DNA from: Chionis minor
Taxonomy: Eukaryota; Chordata; Aves; Charadriiformes; Chionididae
Assembly: GCA_013398295.1 (NCBI GenBank)
Contig: VZSF01007786.1
Coordinates: 124,001 to 188,000 of the forward strand
Direction of reading: 5' to 3'
DNA: 64,000 bases
Part shown: one piece after another, positions 13,195 to 24,890 of the stretch
Layout: the number at the start of each line of letters is the position of its first letter
Numbering within the stretch: position 1 is the first letter of the stretch
Notes under the pieces: generated by a model
The model's database searches: none
What the model was told of the DNA's origin: nothing
Seen by the model: the letters and a program-made list of their open reading frames with translations, nothing else
Program-made: the position numbers and the translations under genes

Positions 13195-13242
13195 GTGGCT
13201 TTGCCAGCTGTTGGCTCAGTGGCTTTGCCAGCTGTTGGCTCC
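13195..13242. repeat. 24-bp tandem duplication
   Basis: Two adjacent 24-base units, 13195-13218 and 13219-13242, both read GTGGCTTTGCCAGCTGTTGG followed by CTCA or CTCC, so 23 of 24 positions agree. No function is implied. Confidence 0.9.
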
Positions 13243-13483
13243 TGAACACAGTCCTGCTGGATTCACTGCCTCAGGCGAGGTGGTATTGAAACATGTCATT
13301 GTTGGTGTGTTTTTCTCTGCAAAAACAACTCAGCCGTTCCCCAGAAGCCAACAGGGAAAAATGTTCTGCCTTGCTGATGTCAGCGACCATCCATCATCCA
13401 ACACCTGCAATGCCTCCAGGCCAAGGCTGCTGGGGGGTCAGCAAAAAAAAATGGTCTTTCATGAAAGGGAGCCTTTGGAGAAG

Positions 13484-14280
13484 GGACCTGGACAGGCTTG
13501 AGAAGTGGGCCTGTGACAGCCTCGTGAAGTTTAACAATGCCAAGTCCGAGGTGCTGCACGTGGGTTGGGGCAATCCCGAGCACAAATTCAGGCTGGGAGG
13601 AGAATGGCTGGAGAGCAGCCCTGGGGAGAGGGACTTGGGGGTGTTGGTGGATGAGAAGATCAACATGCGCTGGCAGCCCAGAAACCACCCATATCCTGGG
13701 CTGCATCCCCACAGCGGGGGCAACAGGGCCACAAAGGGGATTCTGCCTCTCAGCTCCACTCTGGGGAGACCCCACCTGGAATGCTGTGTCCAGCTTTTGA
13801 GTCTCCAACATAAGAAGGACACGGACCTATTGGAGCAGGTCCAGAGGAGGCCATGAAGATGATCAGAGGGCTGGAGCCCCTCTGCTGTGAGGACAGGCTG
13901 GGAGAGTTGGGGTTGTTCAGCCTGGTTAAGAGAAGGCTCCAGGGACGCCTTCTAGGAGCTTTCCAGTACCTAAAGGGGGCCTACAAGAAATCTGGAGAAA
14001 GACTTTTTACAAGGACTTGTAGAGATAGGATGAGGGATAATGGTTTTAAACTGGAAGACATTAGATACCAGGAAGAAATTCTTGACTGTGAGGGTGGTGA
14101 GACACTGGCCCAGGTTGCCCACGGGAGGTATGGGGGCCCCATGCCTGGAGGTGTTCCAGGCCAGGTTGGATGGGGCTTGGAGCAACCTGGTCTGGTGGGA
14201 GGTGTCCCTGCCCATGGCAGGGGGTTGGAATGAGCTGGTCTTTAAGGTCCCTTCCAACCTAAACCATTGTATGATTCTTT
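13484..14280 (+). mobile_element. CR1 LINE, longest copy in the window (about 0.8 kb)
   Basis: This copy retains part of the C-terminal region of the CR1 ORF2 reverse transcriptase. A translated stretch contains [20 protein letters not shown] and [19 protein letters not shown], recognisable as the end of the CR1 polymerase. It is followed by GACACTGGCCCAGGTTGCCC and the 3' end CCAACCTAAACCATTGTATG. The frame is broken by a stop (the TGA in AGGCCATGAAGATG, near 13854) and further changes, so no protein is made. It is 5'-truncated. Confidence 0.94.
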
Positions 14281-15845
14281 GAAATTGCTCTCCCTGCTAC
14301 TTGGGTCAGAACTGGTAGCAAGGAAGGCATCTCTATCTGGTCTCGGTTGTCCTGCTGCCTAGACAACTAGAAGAAAGTAGGGTTCTTGTTTGAGTCTGGT
14401 CCTAGGGGGACATGATAGACAGCAAGGGAATACTTTCGGTTGCATTCTCCAGACAAATTGCTCTACCACAGACTTTGCTCAGTGCCGCAGGTAAAATCAA
14501 TACCATATTTTACCTTGGCTGCATTATAAGACTTCCCATTGGACAGCAACGCCTAATGTTCTTGTCCACAGTTATGATTCAGAGACACCCAGTGTCGTGG
14601 CAGGTCCTCCTTGTCTTCAGAAGATAATGAAAGAAATGGAACAGGCTTTTCTCAAAACTGTTTCTCCGCCCTGAGGCACAGTGTTTCCCTCCAGCGCAAT
14701 TTAAACTTGAATAACAAAGATGTCGATTGCTAAGCTAATTCTACTTTGCTGTTCCAGCAAAGAGCTGAGATGTTTTTTTCTGGTGGTGCTAAGGCAAAAG
14801 CACTTTTAAGTGATAGCAGGAGCACCAGATGAGTTGAGTTTGGCTTCCTGTGGTGCGTGAGAATGAAATGTTGATTTTGCAATAGCTGATGAAGTAAAAC
14901 AAACTGCAAACCACAATTACTCTGCCTGTGGGAACAGATGGGACAGTATTCAGCTTTGGATTTATATTTTAAGAGATAAATGATGTTTCGGAGCTCAAGA
15001 TAATGCTGTCTGTGTGTACTAGTGTTAAGTTTGCAGGAAACCTAATTCATGTCCGTAAAGTGTCTCAAAATGCAAGATACTATTAATTCTGCAATTCTTA
15101 ATATAATCTATGAATAACAGAATGTATAACAGTGTGCAGACGGTCCAAATATTCATGGAAAAAATCCCTCTCTTTTGCTTTGAATAATTAATTTGGCATC
15201 CATGCCGGACTCAAAAGCTGCTTTTGCTAAAGCATATAAAGAGCAGGCAATCCCTTGTAGCATGAGGCCCAAATCTGTTCACAGTTTTGCCAATACGAAT
15301 CCAAAGTCATTGTGATCAAGTCAATGGAGTTAGTCAGGATTTGTCCCAGAGTGAATGAGAGAAGAATTTGACTCATTTTGTGTATGACAGGATATTATTG
15401 CTCAAATTGTGGCTTGATAAAAACAAACAAGCCCTGATTTCAAAGGCCAGTCTTCAGGGTGGGTAAAGGGTGGTCCTGATAAAACTACAGCCATAGTAAG
15501 TATTTAATTGGTGTGTTCATGTGCGCGGAGCATCATTTTAGCACACATAACCTGTAACAGGCAGCACAGACCCTTAAAAGCTGGCGAGTATTTTGCATCA
15601 ATGCCAAGGTAGTCTCCAGGTGCTCCAAGACAAACACATGCTGCAGTGCTTCAGCAGGAGCCAGAGTGATTGGTGCTTTGCATTAATCAACATTAAGTGA
15701 ATATTGAGAATAATCAGTGAATTCCCGACTAGAAATATGGTGAAGTGCAAACAACCATTACTGCTGTTGAGGTGAATGTGTCCTGCTAAATGGATGCTCT
15801 GACAGCCATAGCTTCAAAGCCGTTTATGTTGCCTTGGTTTTATGT

Positions 15846-16310
15846 TCAAGATGAAGAAGGCATCTTGCTGGTTTCTTCCGCTGCTGTGGTGTAGGAGGGC
15901 TTAGTTCTTGCCCACCTTGTGCGTGCAGACTGGAGGTATGGGTTTGCACATCCCTGAGGAAGCCTGTAGTGACCAGGGGGGATGAGGTTTGCCATGGCTG
16001 TGGTGTATGATGACATGTGGTAGATTGGCTCAGAAAGGAGTAAATCCTCCCCTTCTACTCTGCCCTGAGTAGAAAAAAAAAAAAAAAATTCCCCATATTT
16101 ATATTTTAACCATTGTTCCCCATACCACAAAGGTTTTAACCTTTTAGCTTGCTTGATTTCGGCACATGTTTCACAGTTGTGGATAACCTGCACAATAGCG
16201 TCCATGGTTAAATCCACCCCTCGGTCACGGGCCCATTTATATGTTGCATCCCTTCCTTGATGACCTGAAGTGTCATGAGCCCACCGAGCTCAGAATAGTT
16301 CACCTGCATG
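15846..16310 (-). mobile_element. Endogenous retrovirus relic (ERV-L type integrase zinc-binding region)
   Basis: Read on the - strand, about 16088-16305 encodes a retroviral integrase N-terminal zinc-binding (HHCC) region. A histidine pair is followed, after a spacer, by a Cys-x-x-Cys (CETC) in a lysine-rich context. The reading resembles class III (ERV-L) elements of birds. The homology stops abruptly at a 16-base A run on the + strand (16073-16088). The sequence on the other side (15846-16072) stays in frame but is not recognisable integrase. The catalytic core, RNase H and gag are missing. This is a broken, non-functional fragment. Confidence 0.7.
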
Positions 16311-16316
16311 TATCCG

Positions 16317-16337
16317 TATCTATCTATCTATCTATCT
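16317..16337. repeat. (TATC)n microsatellite
   Basis: About five TATC units lie between the ERV-L relic and the LTR. Confidence 0.9.
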
Positions 16338-16412
16338 GTGTGTATAGATTTAATAGATAAGAAGGAATAGTAATCTGAGCAAGATGCAAATGATATGGAA
16401 TAAGGGGTGGAA

Positions 16413-16759
16413 TGTCCTGGTTTGAGGTAAAACAGGACCAATTTTGTTCAGTAACTCTGCTTTCTAACTAGGCCTCTTNATCCCAACCAGTGTGTTCCTG
16501 GATCCAGTTCCCTTCCATCGCTGAGTCCAGTCTGGGACTTCCCCAGTGCCTGCTGGTGATGTGATTGTCATCCTGGGAGCTTGATATGGTTTTGTATATA
16601 TTTCATTATTTTCTTTTGTTATTTTATTCTTTATATTTCATTAAAGTAGTTTAGTTCTTACTAAACTAGTCTCTCTTCTTCTCTCTCTCCTGCTCGGCAG
16701 GAGAGAGGGAACATCTGTCGCTCGGCTTGCTTGGGCCCATCTGGCCCAAACCCACAACA
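16413..16759 (+). mobile_element. Probable solo LTR of an avian endogenous retrovirus
   Basis: A 347-bp unit starts TGTCCTGGTTTGAGG and ends CCCACAACA, with the TG...CA termini of an LTR. It contains a T/A-rich stretch, ATTAAAG as a possible polyadenylation signal, and a pyrimidine-rich region near 16668-16690. The opening TGTCCTGGTTT resembles bird ERV-L-type LTRs. No internal retroviral sequence follows on the + strand; a CR1 copy begins at once. No clean target-site duplication was found, so the ends are approximate. Position 16479 is an N. Confidence 0.6.
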
Positions 16760-17287
16760 CCTGGTGAGGCCACATCTGTGTCCAGTGTCCACTGTGTCCG
16801 GTTCTGGGTTCCTCAGTTCCAGAAAGACAGGGAACTGCTGGAGATAGTCCAGCGGAGGGCTACAAAGGTGATCGAGGGGCTGGAGCATCTCTCTGATGAG
16901 GAAAGGCTGCGAGACCCGGGGCTGTTTAGCCTGGAGAAGACGACTAAAAGGGGATCTCACAATGCTTATCAATATCTAAAGGCTGGGTGGCAAGAGGATA
17001 GAGCCCAGCTCTTTGCAGTGATGCCCAGTGACAGGACAAGGGGCAACGGGCACAATCTGGAATACAGGAAATTCCATCCCAACGCGAGGAAAAACTTCTT
17101 TATTTTTGAGGATGGCAGAGCACTGGAACAGGCTACCCAGAGAGGCTGTGGAGTCTCCTTCTCTGGAGATATTCAAAACCTGCCTGGATGTGTTCCTGTC
17201 CAACCTGCTGTAGGTGAACCTGCTCTGGCAGAGGGGTTGGACTAGATGATCTCCAGAGGCTCCTTCCAATGCCTAATGTTCTCTGAT
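16760..17287 (+). mobile_element. CR1 LINE, 5'-truncated copy
   Basis: The copy starts CTGGTGAGGCCACATCTGTG at the LTR edge. It carries the GCTGGAGCATCTCTCTGATG and GCACTGGAACAGGCTACCCA blocks, and ends GGACTAGATGATCTCCAGAG and TTCCAATGCCTAATG. It belongs to the same broad subfamily as the copies at 20726, 30127, 38560 and 47524. Coding sequence is interrupted. Confidence 0.92.
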
Positions 17288-18873
17288 TCTGCCTGTAAAA
17301 GACACAGATACTGGGAGAGGGGCAGTGCCTCCAGGACACCAGTGGTTCTGTCCACACCACGGTGTTTCATGTCTGCAAACACCTTGGAGCAAGTCTCAGC
17401 TCTTGTTTCTACTTTCCCTCTTCCTTACCCACACTCTTTTATGACTCCTTGCACATTTTGCTGGTTTATTCCACCTGTTTAATCATTCTTGTGCCATAAC
17501 CATTAATTTTTTTTTCTACTGAGTGCCATTTTTGATAGAAAACAGTTAGGCAATGTCATGAGCTTCAGCTCAGTTCTCCATATTCACCATATGAGAACGT
17601 GATGTGAAGGGATCTACAGCCACTGCCATAATTGGTGCTAAGCAGTCCCATGTGGTTGGAGTCAGAAAAACCTGAATTTATCAGCCAAAGCACTCTTCTG
17701 CCCTGAGGGTATTCCTTCCTTGTGGAGCTAAGGGAATTTTGCATGCTCCTAGCTAGAAGTTGTCAGTCTCTACTTGTCAGTCTTTACAGCTTTACAATAA
17801 TTTTAGGAACAATTTTGAAGTGAGTGTTTCCCTACTCTAGCCCCTGTATGGATGGGTTTATAGTACAAGCTCTTCCTGCAAGACAGAGAAATGGATGTAA
17901 ATTCTTCCAGCAATGTAACCTGATACTGACTTTACATTATCTGTATCCTGTGCTTGAAATGACCATTTTTGAATAATTATTTTCAGCAAAGAAACTAGTG
18001 TCTATTATTTCCTTTATCGAGCTTATATACGCCCATAAAAAGCATTAGTAGGTTTGCAGTTCACAGCAAGGTTTTGTTTAGCTTGAAGTTCTGTTTAGCT
18101 TGCTGAAACTTTCACTGGTTTCTGAAGTCTTTGCGACTGATAGCTGAACGGTGGAGTCAGCTGAGGATTCAGTACCTACCAGATAAGTGAACCAAATTCC
18201 ACTTGATTGAGATAATACTTGGAATAAAAGAGTCTGTATCGGTGGCTGTATTAAAAGCTTTGTATTGACTCTGCCTAGCCCATTGGGAGAAAAGCAGGAT
18301 TTGGAGACTGGCCTGAAAGTCAAGCATTCCCATATTAACACTGTAGATTACTGTAACCTGGCCATGTTCTGGGCACTCAGAATAGACTTACCTTGACCTT
18401 GAGGGTGAGATTGTTTGCCAATTAAAAACACCTAAACGTAGGTGTCTTCCTGTGACTGGTGCCCGATGCAGCATGCCTGGGATTCTGTACTCTCCCTTTT
18501 GCTTTCACGACCTCTCTTTGGGGCACCTCTGCTCCTGGTGTGTGATGAACTCAACCAACACTGGTAGGAAAAGCGTTAAGGAGTAGCGCAGATAGGCAGA
18601 AGCATCCTGACACTGACTTAATGACCAAGCAGTAGGACATTAAGCAGCAGTAGCATTAGGTGAAGAGGCACGGACTTTTGTGGCATTCTGTCCATACTTA
18701 GAGGGAGGTGGATGACTAATGTCAACATTTGAGAAAGGAACGTGGGAATGTCATGGTTTGCACCTTAGGTTTGACCAAGAAGTAAATAGACGTACGGTGG
18801 GTGCATGGCTATCCATCCATGGAGAGGTTGAGATATTTCTGGCAAAGTACATCTTGATATACTCAGGTGCCCT

Positions 18874-19128
18874 CAAGTTGCTCCAGAGAAGGTTTAGATT
18901 GTATCTTAGGAAAAATTTCTTCACCAAAAGGGTTGTCAAGCATTGGAACAGGCCATCCAGGGAAGTGGTGGAGTCGCCATACCTGGAGGTATTTAAAAGA
19001 TGTGTAGATGCGGTGCTGAAAGAGGTGGTTTAGTGGTGGACATGACAGTGCTAGGTTAATGGTTGGACTTGATCTTAAAGGTCTTTTCACACCTACATGA
19101 TCCTATGATTCTATGCTATGATTCTATG
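18874..19128 (+). mobile_element. CR1 LINE, 3' fragment (third subfamily)
   Basis: The fragment contains GGAAAAATTTCTTCACC, then GTTAATGGTTGGACTTGATC, and ends with the octamer repeat CTATGATTCTATG. The GTTTAGTGGTGGACATG block separates this subfamily from the other CR1 copies. The most similar copy in the window is at 31506-31761. Confidence 0.9.
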
Positions 19129-20725
19129 TGCAAGACCAATGGGAATGCGTATAAGGAGTTGTTTTTCACACTATGGAAGCCAAAATTTATTGCAAGGTTC
19201 TGAAGAAAGTTATTGTTTCAAGTCCTGCTCACTAAGACTGGAAAACCAGAAACTCTTGAGATGTGCAGCTGTTAAAACATTGCAGTGTCTGTTTAGAACT
19301 GGTGTCTCAGCTGACTCTGTGGAGGAGACATCAGTGGGGTTGAAACAGCCCTCCCAAACTCCACTTTGAGAGCAGATCTCTACGAGGAGCTTAAAGGTTC
19401 CCCAGTATAATTCTCACTTGATGTCAGACAGATAAAAGCAAGGCCGCATACATGCATACATCTCATAAATTAGTAAGGGAAGAGGGAGACGTTGGGGATG
19501 CACTTGGAAACTTCAAGGGTAACCATAAAATCCCTGCAGATGGTCTCTTTATTTGCATTCAGTGATTGCTTCCATTGAGGAGGGGTCTAAATAGTAAGAT
19601 ACAGCCAAATCTGGAGCGATATACAAAAACCTCATTCTGTCCCGAAAAACCTTGCTATAATTTGTCTTTAGCTGCTGGACCGAGCAACAGCCCGGAAAGA
19701 AATCTTGAACTGACTATGTGCATCAGTGTCAAAGGACGGCAAACAAGCAACCTTTGTACTTCATTGCTTTGCAAAAAAATATTACAGTTTTGCTGGCTTA
19801 TTTTGTTTTTTTGGTTTGGGTTTTTTGTTTGTTTGTTTGGGGTTTTTTTCCTTCATTTAACCTTCAATTTGGCAATATAAACTGGATAGTTTATTTTTTT
19901 TAACTTCACCTAGTGATAAGCATATATACCACATGAGACTGATGAAGGTGCAGGTTAAGAAAAGTGAATAAACAGATAGCCCAACTTATTTACACACTGC
20001 TCCTGTTAAAAATTAACTGGGAGATTCCAGAGAATTTGCGAAGATATTTTTCATCAGTGGAGGGGTCTTAAGGGCTGGCATCTTTGCACCATAGAGGTAA
20101 ATCTTTGGTGAGTGTTACAGCCCACGGTCCTGAGAATATTCACAGCAGTGGTGGAGGTGAATCCTCAGCAGGCAATTGAAACCTCTCGAGTTGTGGAGAG
20201 GAGTTTGAAACATGGGGACTCAAAATGAGGAAATCCCATGAGACCATCCAAAAAGAAAGTAAGGAACTTAGTAGGAAGGGAAGACCTAGCTTGCATGATG
20301 AAACAGATGCAATACTTGAGATACTTAACTTCCATATTTTCTTAATCTTTCTCTTCACAGCTGCAGCACTGAAGAAGGAAAATTGATCTTTCTAGTCCAG
20401 ATTCCACCCTTAGTTAGGAGTGTGACTTCCACATAAGTCCAGTTTCAAGCTTTTCAGCTAATTCCTCTTTATTGTCCCAAATCATAAAGTACAAGACGCT
20501 TATGCTTGGGATTTGCTAAGGCTGGACATGTTATCTCAAAGCCAGAATATCCAATTATTCAGCAGCAAACTCCTGGGGTGGTTAAGAAATGTCACTAATC
20601 TGCAGTTCTTGTCGTCTTGTATCATGGATGTTGTTCCCAGCAAAAGGGCTTGGGACACAAAACAAGAACAGCGCTGATGGCAACGTACGCTCAGTAATGA
20701 CATGTGATACTGGGGCAAGGGTCGT

Positions 20726-21282
20726 AGAATAATAGAATGTTGGGGGCTGGAAGGGGCCTCTGGAGATCATCTGGTCCAACCCCCCTGCCAGAGCAGGGTC
20801 ACCTACAGCAGGTGGCACAGGATGGCGTCCAGGCGGGTTGGGAATGTCTCCAGAGTTGGAGACTCCACCACCTCTCTAGACAGCCTCTTCCAGTGCTCTG
20901 ACACCCTCAAAGGAAAGAAGTTCCTCCTCATGTTCAGATGGAACTTCCTATGGTCAAGTCTGTGTCCGTTCCCTCTTGTTCTGTCCCTGGGCACCACTGA
21001 AAAAAGCCTGGCCCCCTCCTCCTGGCACCCTCCCTTTAAGTATTTGTAGACATTTATGAGATCCCCCCTCAGTCTCCTCTTCTCCAGACTAAAGAGACCC
21101 AACTCCCTCAGCCTTTCCTCATAAGAAAGATGTTCCAGCCCCCTCATCATCTTTGTAGCCCTTCGCTGTTCCCTCTCCAGCAGTTCCATGTCCTTCTTGA
21201 ACTGGAGAGCCCAGACCTGGACACAGGACTCGAGTTGCAGCCTCACCAGGGCAGAGTAGAGGGGGAAACAGCACATCTGTCC
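20726..21282 (-). mobile_element. CR1 LINE, reverse orientation
   Basis: The + strand shows the reversed 3' end GGAGATCATCTGGTCCAACC. It then runs through CCTCTTCCAGTGCTCTGACA, CTTCTCCAGACTAAAGAGAC and TGGACACAGGACTCGAGTTG. About 555 bp of 3' sequence are present, and it is strongly similar to the inverted copy at 30127-30525 in intron 2. Confidence 0.93.
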
Positions 21283-23254
21283 AAGTAAAAACTGCAGACC
21301 CATGTGCTGCTTGCTCACTGCGGAGTGTGGAGGCTGAATTTGGGCTTGTGAACCTTAGGTGCAAATTTTTACACATTCATGTCTTGTGTTTTCCTGCAAC
21401 TGCGAGAACAGTGAGAACATTGTGCCGCACTGTGGGAATTAGAGAAGGGTTTTGATTTTTAAGGGGGGGCAGGGGTGGAGAGAGAGTATTGTGGCTTGTT
21501 GATGGTATTGTCTTAGTTTCCTTACTTAATTTCCTTGTATCCCGCCATGTCATTTGTTAGGAGTTGGAAAGCGGAAGTAGATCAGTCAGACTTGCACCTT
21601 CTGTAAAGAAATTAAGGTTAGATGTATAGATGAAGTGACATCAATGCCCATAGAGGTGCAGCAGACTGGTTCAGGAATGGGTTTCACTTGATGTAACATG
21701 GGCAGATGTGACATGACAGACTCTGCCTGCTACATATAACTTCTTATTCCTAGCACTTCTCTAGCAGTACAAAAAAAAAAACACAAAAAAAACCCGAACC
21801 CCAAAACAACAAACCCTCAGTAAAAAATCTGCCCAAGCTTTTGAAAGGTCTCTGGGAACTTACAGAGTGATGTGATGAATCTTTTTTTTTTGTCCTTTTT
21901 CATGGGGACAATGCCTTCAGCCACCTTCCTGCCCGTAAAATGCTGGGCATGACTTGACCTCGCCTCCTGAAAGCAGGAAGAGGGCCACATTTTCCTGAGG
22001 CTCTGTGGGGAGCAGGGTGGACACAATGCATTGAAGGCCCTTTTCCCAAATGAAAGCTTGGAGAGGGACACTCAGCTGTAACTGTGACTTCGGCAGCACC
22101 TGCAGGATGCTCTGACAGTGATAAGTGCTTCCACGGTACAGATGAGTTGCAGATGCTTTGAGATGTCCAGACATAAAAGTCTGCTAAAACTGAGTGCAGG
22201 AATATTCTAATTTAACCACGTAAGCTCGCTGTTTCCAAAGCAGAGTCAATACAGCGCTGCAAACCACCAAGCGATCAGTGGTGAATCACCGGGGCAGGGT
22301 GAACTTCGAGTCTTCCCTCCCTTTAATGGCTAATGTGAGGACGTCATCTGTCTCTCCATGCTGTGCCGAACATTTCCCACTGGCATGTGTGAATGCTAAC
22401 AGGAGGAAGGTGAAATGAAAACATTGTTCATACATATTACTCATATGCAAGCTGTGGATTTCATATATTCTTTTTTTGCAAAGAAATCTACTCTTCCTTT
22501 GAGCCCATGAATGAAATATGCCAAGCCAAGGGATCCTTAAAATTAAGCTGAGCACAGATCATAACTTACTGTATTTATTATAATAATGTCCCCTTCTTGT
22601 CCTATTTACATTGCTGGAAAGGTGAGGTTAGGAAAATATTGCATTATGTTTTTCTGCCTCAGTGCAATTGAGCCGCTGGAAGTGAAGAGTAGTTTCTAAT
22701 CAGTTTTACATGAGTGGTCTGGGTTTTGCTCTAGCACTCTGTCTGCGTGCTTTTCAGTTAAAATGGTGATTTAATTTCTTCTCCATGACGCTTCGAGGGA
22801 AGAGTGTTAGCAGGGAAAAACATTTGGTGCTCAGCGTAGAGAGTCCCGCTATGTTTTTTCATTTCTTTTTGAATATATACGAGATGTAGTGAGGGAAGGA
22901 TGGGCACTAACAAAATACGTAATGGTCCTGATGCACCTGTGAAGAAGGACATTTTTACAGCATTAGTTCTGAGAAATCACATACTTAGCAGTCAGGCTGT
23001 GCAAGATGAAATGATGAAAGTGTAACCTTTCCTCCAGCTTATAATTCTGAGCCTGAAATATCATTATTAGCTAATGACTATCATGTGGTCAAAAGCCAGA
23101 AAGGGCCACAAGGATGCTTGGTGTGGCCATAGGCAAAGTTTTTTAATTTCCTCCAATTCCTTCTGTATTGAGCCAACCAAGACACGTCCTTGAGAAAGGT
23201 AAGCTCGTTTCAAGCCTTAAGTCTTGTTCAAACTTCACTCATCATTCTGCTTAA

Positions 23255-23560
23255 GAACTGTGTGTCTGACTGTTATTTGAATTTATCTAGCTTTACCTTC
23301 TGGCCATTGGGTCTTGTTCTGCCTTTCTCCACTTGAGTAAAAGGCTCTTTTTAACTCGTGTCTCTCCCAAGAAGATATTGATATGTGGTAATGAAGTCAC
23401 CACTCAATCTACTGCTTGGAAAGGTAAATTGATAGAGCTTTGAGACTCTCATTTAAGCATCTTCCTACCTTATTTTCCTCGTGATTTACCATTTGATCTC
23501 TGGGAAAGTCTCCAGAACAACTGAAATGCAAACTTTCTGGCTGTAGAGATTTCTCAGCTT
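23255..23560 (-). mobile_element. Old, decayed CR1/L3-like LINE relic
   Basis: On the + strand CTTCTGGCCATTGGGTCTTG, then TGCCTTTCTCCACTTGAGTA and ATGAAGTCACCACTCAATCT resemble the reversed 3' part of ancient amniote CR1-like elements. In those the same order (CCATTGG, TTGTTCTGCC, AAGTCACC, CTCA-rich end) recurs. It is much more diverged than the other CR1 copies. I infer the family from this motif order; similarity is weak base by base. Confidence 0.55.
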
Positions 23561-24005
23561 TGTACAAATGTCTTATCAGAGCAAACAGGGAAGTGTGCAT
23601 TGCGTTGACATGTGCGTAAATGAAAAATGGCTTAACAGATTTACTCTAACACTTCACATAAATTCATCTGTTATATGTAATATATGCACACGCATTATGG
23701 TAGGGGAGGCAGAATCTTCACAGAGAAGTGCTTTATTTTCAGCAAAATCCATCCCAACTCAATCCCTCTCTGCCCATGTAAAGCGTCTCCAGCAGTTTTA
23801 GTTTGACGTGATGATTTTCACCAGTTCTGTTGATCCTTAGCTCTGATCATGCCCTGTCCAAGAGATGGGTTTCCTTTGGTGGTGGGTGCAGGGATCCATC
23901 TTTGGGGCCTGTATTTCAGCTCAGGCTTGGGAATGACTTGGATCTGTACTGTATGAGGCGAGGGATTTCGCCCGTTGTCCTGATTTTTCTTTTCTCCTTC
24001 CACAG

Positions 24006-24120
24006 TTTATGAGGTGGTGACAGTGACGGGAGATGTCCGGGGAGCAGGAACCGACGCCAATGTCTTTGTTACTCTGTTTGGAGAGCATGGGATTACTCCC
24101 AAGACTCATCTCACAAGCAA
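24006..24120 (+). CDS. LOXHD1: LOXHD1 exon 2: PLAT domain 1, first part
   Basis: The exon encodes residues 134-171 plus two bases of codon 172 and opens PLAT domain 1. Its first strands read [20 protein letters not shown], the family's characteristic start, followed by a VTLFGEHG turn. The acceptor is CTTCCACAG at the end of a pyrimidine-rich stretch, and the donor is AA|GTGAGT, a strong consensus. It begins with two bases that complete the Val codon left by exon 1 and ends in phase 2. The 115-bp length is not a multiple of three, so skipping would shift the frame. Confidence 0.93.
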
Positions 24121-24863
24121 GTGAGTATCTGGAAGGAAATCTGTATCTTTGCGGCCTACTCTTCAGTAACTTTTATTGCATTTTGATGAAACATAATATT
24201 GTGCTGATGGATGCCAAGGGGATAAATCTAAAAGGTATTTCAAGATCACCAGGGAAATCTGAGTTTTTGCCATTGCATATTTCTTGCCAAACCCCTTGCA
24301 AACCTGTATTCCTTTCTGTAGGTGGAAATATGTGTTCAGATCTGTATTACATAAGGCTCACACTTGCAAGGTGTGGGGATACTTGCTTTCCTTAAAGCTT
24401 AAATTAGGAACTCCCAATTTAGGAGCTGAGAATATGCATCACTTGCTGGAGTGGGCACGACGGGCCGTGTTCGCATGCCTGAATCCCACTGAGGTCTCCA
24501 TGCTAAGTCAGGTACAGAGATAAGCGTTCTTGAACATTTCTGAAGAGTAACTCGGTGGGTTTGAAGTAATGTTGTTGATGGGTAACCACCCACACCTAGC
24601 CATAGGAAATCTGAGGCAAGCAGAAATGGAAGAATTTAAGCTGTTTCCTAATTTAGGCTGTTTCTGTCCTATCTGCTGTGTGCTTAGTCGCACATCATTG
24701 TGGTGGCACTGTTCTGTTTTTCTCCAGCTGATGCCAATACCACCCTCTGGATGCAACTTCTCAGTTCTTCTGACTATGTTGAACTTAATGGAAACCATAT
24801 TTTATAATTGAAAAACCTGCTATGAGGCTTTTGACTCTTACAATAGCTTTTTTTCTTTTTTAA

Positions 24864-24890
24864 TTTTCTTTTTTTTAAAAAAAAAGAAAA
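24864..24890. repeat. A/T palindrome (T-rich arm, A-rich arm)
   Basis: TTTTC plus eight T is followed directly by nine A plus GAAAA, forming a near-perfect inverted repeat without a loop. It is simple-sequence DNA 0.7 kb after exon 2 and could form a cruciform or hairpin; no function is claimed. Confidence 0.8.

Larger units (their letters stand above)
6575..24005 (+). other. LOXHD1 intron 1 (17.4 kb)
   Basis: This phase-1 intron opens GTCAGC and closes TTCCACAG. It contains CR1 copies at 8955-9305 (+), 10527-11145 (-), 13484-14280 (+), 16760-17287 (+), 18874-19128 (+) and 20726-21282 (-), an older CR1-like relic at 23255-23560, an ERV-L integrase relic, and an LTR. A 24-bp tandem duplication (13195-13242), a TATC tract and a T/G-rich stretch (about 19799-19850) are also present. 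Stretches of roughly 6600-8900, 11200-13190, 14300-15840, 17300-18860 and 21290-23250 show no gene and no repeat I can name. Confidence 0.85.

Noticed and set aside
13293..13856. 187-codon open frame
   Set aside because: Its second half is the degraded end of the CR1 polymerase and its first half is unrelated intron; not a host gene.
15846..16217. Functional retroviral integrase
   Set aside because: Only the zinc-binding part is readable, the frame runs into a poly-A/T junction, and the catalytic core is absent.
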